DNA of 8,564 bases from Chloroflexota bacterium (GTDB lineage: Bacteria > Chloroflexota > Anaerolineae > Aggregatilineales > UBA3940), in the NCBI GenBank assembly GCA_024643825.1, contig JAHEME010000096.1:1-8564 (forward strand), written 5' to 3'. Below the pieces are notes generated by a model. It was not told the DNA's origin. It saw only the letters and a program-made list of their open reading frames with translations, and did not search any database. The first letter of the stretch is position 1. The number at the start of each line of letters is the position of its first letter. Positions 5,743 through 8,564 of this stretch are shown here, piece by piece. Made by a program: the position numbers and the translations under genes.

Positions 5743-7362
5743 ATGTCCAAGACTAATTCCGACCCACCTTCTGAGTCCGAGACGCCAAGTAGTATGGCGC
5801 GTTCAACGCTGATTGTGATGGGCGGGCTGGGTGCTGCCCTCGTGCTTGGCATTGTTCGTCAGGTCATTGTCTCAAACCTCTTCGGAACGAATGCAGACTA
5901 CGATGCGTTCACGGCGGCAAATACGATCCCGGAACTCCTGTATACGATGCTGTCCGGGGGGGCGCTTTCTTTTGCCTTTATCCCTGTATACACGGATGTT
6001 CTTTCAAACTCATCCTCAACAGATGCAAATCGGCTCTTTAGTGATGTGTTCAATATTATCTTCCTGGTGACTGCGGCGACCTCACTGGTTGCGGCTCTGT
6101 TCGCGCCCATGCTGGTAGCTGCACCCTGGGGAGTGGCGCCCTCTTTCGATAACGAGACACAGGCATTGACCGTGCAGGTGATGCGCATCCTGCTGATTTC
6201 AACCGTGATCTTCGCGGTGAGCAGCATCCTGACAGGTGCACTGCATGCTCACAATCACTTCCTGTTCCCTGCTCTCGCCCCCAGTGTTTATACCCTTGGC
6301 ATCATCTTTGGAGCTTTGGCCATGTCTCCAAAGTTCGGAGTTTTTGGCCTTGCATGGGGGGCTGTGATCGGTGCTGGACTGCATCTCTTAGTGCAGATTC
6401 CAGGAATCCTTCGTCATCGTGTTCGTTGGCTGCCAGTGATAACAATTGCAGATCCCCATTTTCGCCGAGTGGCTGTATTGATGGGCCCGCGTGTGATCGA
6501 CCTTCTGATGGCGCGGGTCAGCATCGAATGGTTGAACAATAATCTCGCCTCCGGGATGGGTGAAGGGCGAGTCGCCGCATTACGGTATAGCTATACGTTA
6601 ATGAATATGCCTTGGACCTTGATTGGCACTGCAATCGCGACGGCTGTGTTTCCAACGATGGCAGCTCTTGCCGCACTTCAGGACGTTGACTCTCAGAGAC
6701 ATGCTCTGAGCGGATCGCTGCGAGCGGTGCTCACGCTGGTGATTCCGGCGGCGGTCGGGCTGGTCATCCTGGGTAGACCGATCATTCAGGTGCTCTACCA
6801 GCGTGGGGAGTTCACTGCACAGAGCACAGAACTTGTATATTATGCACTCCAGTTCTATGCGCTTACATTGATTAGTCTCTCTCTCCTGGATGTGGTTGTG
6901 CGCGCCTTTGCCGCGCAGAAAGATACTCTTACACCTCTCTTGGTCTCATTCTTCACAACCGCTCTCAATATTGGGCTGGCGATCTGGTGGTCCCGTCCCA
7001 TTGGGGCAGGGGGGCTTTCTCATGGCGGGCCACCTCTGGCAAATGGGATTGCAGTAGGTATTGAAGCACTCACGGGGTTAGTCATATTGCATATCCGATG
7101 GCGTGGTATTGAGGCACGTCGAATCCTGCTTGACGCAGGAAAAGCTGTCCTTGCAGCAGCAGGCATGGCAGTGTCTGTGCTTTTTCTTACATCCTTTGCG
7201 AATGTTGGCCCGTTGTTGAGCCTTCTCATGGGTGGGATACTCGGCATGGCGGTGTATTTCGGGTTAGCTCTGCTCCTTGGTCTAAAGGAGGTTCGCACAG
7301 TTCCGTCTGCTCTTATTGCTTCGCTCTTACCCTCGCGGCGCACGCGAACCGAAGCGAAGTGA
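5743..7362 (+). CDS. murJ: MurJ/MviN-family lipid II flippase, divergent
   Basis: A 539-residue polytopic membrane protein of the MOP exporter superfamily. MurJ moves the peptidoglycan precursor lipid II across the cytoplasmic membrane. After a hydrophilic tail (1-19), about 14 hydrophobic segments run to residue 515. Family landmarks are GIVRQVIVSNLFGTNADYDAF (split here at 36-46 and 47-56), TIPELLYTMLSGGALSFAFIP (61-70, 71-81), GALHAHNHFLFPALAP (165-180), TAIATAVFPTMAAL (296-309) and LYQRGEFT (351-358). Aligned by eye to E. coli MurJ from memory, Arg24 and Asp39 are kept (Arg39, Asp54). Arg18, Arg52, Arg270 and Glu273 are replaced (Leu33, Tyr67, Thr285, Asn288). These residues line the central cavity of the E. 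coli protein, so the transport mechanism or cargo could differ. It lies downstream of the two C39-like/TPR genes and 42 bases before the metalloenzyme gene, probably in one operon. Confidence 0.92.
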   Translation: MSKTNSDPPSESETPSSMARSTLIVMGGLGAALVLGIVRQVIVSNLFGTNADYDAFTAANTIPELLYTMLSGGALSFAFIPVYTDVLSNSSSTDANRLFSDVFNIIFLVTAATSLVAALFAPMLVAAPWGVAPSFDNETQALTVQVMRILLISTVIFAVSSILTGALHAHNHFLFPALAPSVYTLGIIFGALAMSPKFGVFGLAWGAVIGAGLHLLVQIPGILRHRVRWLPVITIADPHFRRVAVLMGPRVIDLLMARVSIEWLNNNLASGMGEGRVAALRYSYTLMNMPWTLIGTAIATAVFPTMAALAALQDVDSQRHALSGSLRAVLTLVIPAAVGLVILGRPIIQVLYQRGEFTAQSTELVYYALQFYALTLISLSLLDVVVRAFAAQKDTLTPLLVSFFTTALNIGLAIWWSRPIGAGGLSHGGPPLANGIAVGIEALTGLVILHIRWRGIEARRILLDAGKAVLAAAGMAVSVLFLTSFANVGPLLSLLMGGILGMAVYFGLALLLGLKEVRTVPSALIASLLPSRRTRTEAK

Positions 7363-7404
7363 TGTTCAGAATGTGCTTTCTATCCTCTGTGGGCAAGTGA
7401 ATTT

Positions 7405-8367
7405 ATGAGAATCCTATTTCTGTTCTTTGATGGAATCGGGCTTGGAGAGGATGATCCGCAGATAAATCCGTTTGCAGCGGGGCACTTTCCGGCATTGGAA
7501 TTCCTTTCAAACGGCCAACGATGGATCGCAGATGCCAAGCAGACAAATTCCGAGCGTGCGGTATTTATTCCGACGGATGCATGTCTTGGCGTTGACGGAA
7601 AACCACAAAGTGCTTCCGGACAGGCGGCCATCATGACCGGGAAGAATGTTCCGCAGATGATAGGTCGCCACTACGGGCCGAAACCTGATCCCGCAATAAC
7701 CGCCATTATCCAAGAACATAGTGTTATCCAAGAACTCACTGCAAAAGGGTTCACGGCCTCCCTGTTGAATGCGTACCCTTCTCAATATCTAGATAGCGTC
7801 AATAATGGCAAAAGGCTCCTGTCATCTTATCAACTTGCCTTGCATGTAGCAGGCGTTCCTCTTCGAGATGGGCAGGCGCTCCTTGATCGGAAAGCACTTT
7901 CCGCTGATTTCGTTGGAACTATGTGGAGATCGGGAGCAGCGGAGCATGATGCGGCCAGCAAAGTGTGGAGAACTCGTCCCGGAAATCCTGATATCCCGGT
8001 GATGGATCCTGAGAAGGCCGGGCGCTTGTTGGTGGAGCTATCCTCTGAAGTGGATATGGCTTTTTTTGACTGCTGGCTGACCGACTATCTTGGGCATCGA
8101 GGTACGATGGAGCAATCTCTGTCTGCGCTGGAGACTATCGACGGCGTCATTGGAGGCGTTGTTCAAGCGTGGCATGACGAGGATGGAATTGTCATCATAA
8201 CAAGTGATCACGGAAATCTGGAGAATTTGCCAGAGCGAGGTCATACGCGAAATAAGGTTCCTACGGTGGTCATAGGCCGCCGCCGCCATGAATTTGCGCG
8301 GGAATTGTCATCTCTGACCGATATTGCTCCCGGTCTCCGTAGCCTCTTTTCCAACGATCTTCATTGA
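7405..8367 (+). CDS. Compact metalloenzyme of the alkaline phosphatase/iPGM superfamily
   Basis: A 320-residue soluble protein with the metal-binding pattern of the superfamily that includes cofactor-independent phosphoglycerate mutase, phosphopentomutase and alkaline phosphatase. Visible positions: Asp9 in FFDGIGLG, a candidate nucleophile Ser69 or Ser71 in QSASGQAAIMTGKN, Asp227 and His231 in TDYLGHRG (the D-x-x-x-H metal pair), Asp268-His269 in TSDHGNLE, and His280 in RGHTRNKVP. This is a full two-metal set. At 320 residues it is much shorter than bacterial iPGM (about 510, with a phosphotransferase insert) and archaeal-type ApgM (about 400), so it should not be called a phosphoglycerate mutase. 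The region 80-215 between nucleophile and second metal cluster would be a small cap. It is probably co-transcribed with murJ. The start has only a weak ribosome binding site, but no better start is near. The substrate is unknown; a phosphate ester is a reasonable inference. Confidence 0.8.
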   Translation: MRILFLFFDGIGLGEDDPQINPFAAGHFPALEFLSNGQRWIADAKQTNSERAVFIPTDACLGVDGKPQSASGQAAIMTGKNVPQMIGRHYGPKPDPAITAIIQEHSVIQELTAKGFTASLLNAYPSQYLDSVNNGKRLLSSYQLALHVAGVPLRDGQALLDRKALSADFVGTMWRSGAAEHDAASKVWRTRPGNPDIPVMDPEKAGRLLVELSSEVDMAFFDCWLTDYLGHRGTMEQSLSALETIDGVIGGVVQAWHDEDGIVIITSDHGNLENLPERGHTRNKVPTVVIGRRRHEFARELSSLTDIAPGLRSLFSNDLH

Positions 8368-8393
8368 CGGAGACTCTCCCGGTGAACTATGAT
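8364..8393 (+). promoter_or_regulatory. Candidate promoter for the AMMECR1 gene
   Basis: TTGACG (8364-8369, five of six -35 bases) and TATGAT (8388-8393, five of six -10 bases) are 18 bases apart. The -35 box overlaps the metalloenzyme stop codon. Transcription would start near 8400, giving a leader of about 29 bases. This would let the AMMECR1 gene be expressed apart from the upstream operon. Confidence 0.45.
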
Positions 8394-8404
8394 AGGGATA
8401 GTTC
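8384..8404. promoter_or_regulatory. Inverted repeat over the candidate -10 box
   Basis: GAACTAT (8384-8390) and ATAGTTC (8398-8404) are perfect 7-bp inverted arms with a 7-base spacer. The repeat covers the candidate -10 and start site, a typical place for a repressor operator. It could also be a small RNA hairpin for read-through mRNA. The binding factor is unknown. Confidence 0.35.
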
Positions 8405-8428
8405 TGTTGGTCATCACGGGGTTGTTCA

Positions 8429-8564
8429 ATGTCGCAGGATCCAGCGAAATTGAGAACGGAAGAACGCGTACTGTTGCTGCGATTGGCGCGCGAATCTATT
8501 CGTGCCGCCGCCGTTGGGGAACCCCTTCCAAACCCTACCATTGATTCTCTGTCAGAAAATTTGC
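8429..8564 (+). CDS. AMMECR1-domain protein (AmmeMemoRadiSam protein A-like), N-terminal part
   Basis: Only 45 codons are inside the window, beginning MSQDPAKLRTEERVLLLRLA. The pattern ERVLLLRLARESIRAA, then GEPLPNPTIDSLSENL, matches the N-terminal helix and following loop of AMMECR1-domain proteins, which often read LLxLAREAI..., then a Pro-rich loop. In bacteria such proteins are commonly encoded with Memo-like and radical SAM partners (the AmmeMemoRadiSam set), whose chemical role is not settled. A weak GGGG lies 7 bases before the ATG. The rest of the gene, and whether Memo and radical SAM genes follow, is outside the window. The call rests on a short stretch. Confidence 0.7.
   Translation, partial: MSQDPAKLRTEERVLLLRLARESIRAAAVGEPLPNPTIDSLSENL

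Noticed and set aside
5403..5852. Minus-strand 149-codon reading frame over the end of copy 2 and the start of murJ
   Set aside because: It overlaps two supported genes on the other strand, and no promoter or domain is seen.
7405..8367. Annotation as 2,3-bisphosphoglycerate-independent phosphoglycerate mutase
   Set aside because: The protein is far too short and lacks the iPGM insert; only the superfamily metal-site pattern is supported.

Overview
The window reads as bacterial chromosomal DNA of roughly balanced base composition with compact, mostly co-directional genes. The gene set points to Chloroflexota, most likely Anaerolineae or a relative: membrane-anchored C39-like/TPR proteins with Pro/Thr linkers, an EF-G-like GTPase, a divergent MurJ and an AMMECR1 protein. 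That assignment rests on protein character only, because no rRNA or other marker is present. No mobile element, CRISPR array, tRNA or rRNA was seen.

Layout. (1) Positions 1-963 on the minus strand hold the N-terminal 321 residues of an EF-G-like translational GTPase that runs off the left edge. It has a clear Shine-Dalgarno sequence and a good sigma70-type promoter. (2) Positions 964-1220 form a divergent intergenic region with that promoter, an inverted repeat and the tryptophanase ribosome binding site. (3) Positions 1221-2597 on the plus strand encode a tryptophanase-family PLP lyase. Its overall sequence resembles tyrosine phenol-lyase, but its specificity residues are those of tryptophanase. 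An 18-bp-stem hairpin follows it. (4) Positions 2753-5659 hold two tandem paralogues, each with a cytoplasmic tail, one membrane segment, an invariant juxtamembrane segment, a linker, a C39-like cysteine peptidase domain with Cys/His/Asp retained, and TPR repeats. (5) Positions 5743-7362 encode a MurJ/MviN-family flippase lacking several charged cavity residues that matter in E. coli MurJ. (6) Positions 7405-8367 encode a compact metalloenzyme of the alkaline phosphatase/phosphoglycerate mutase superfamily. (7) From 8429 to the right edge is the start of an AMMECR1-domain gene with its own candidate promoter.

The genes from 2753 to 8367 run in one direction with gaps of 6, 83 and 42 bases and are probably one transcription unit. 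The most interesting possibility is an envelope module in which two extracytoplasmic, membrane-tethered C39-like/TPR proteins work with an atypical MurJ. This is an inference from gene order and residue patterns. The tryptophanase would make indole, pyruvate and ammonia from tryptophan, and is probably a separate transcription unit.
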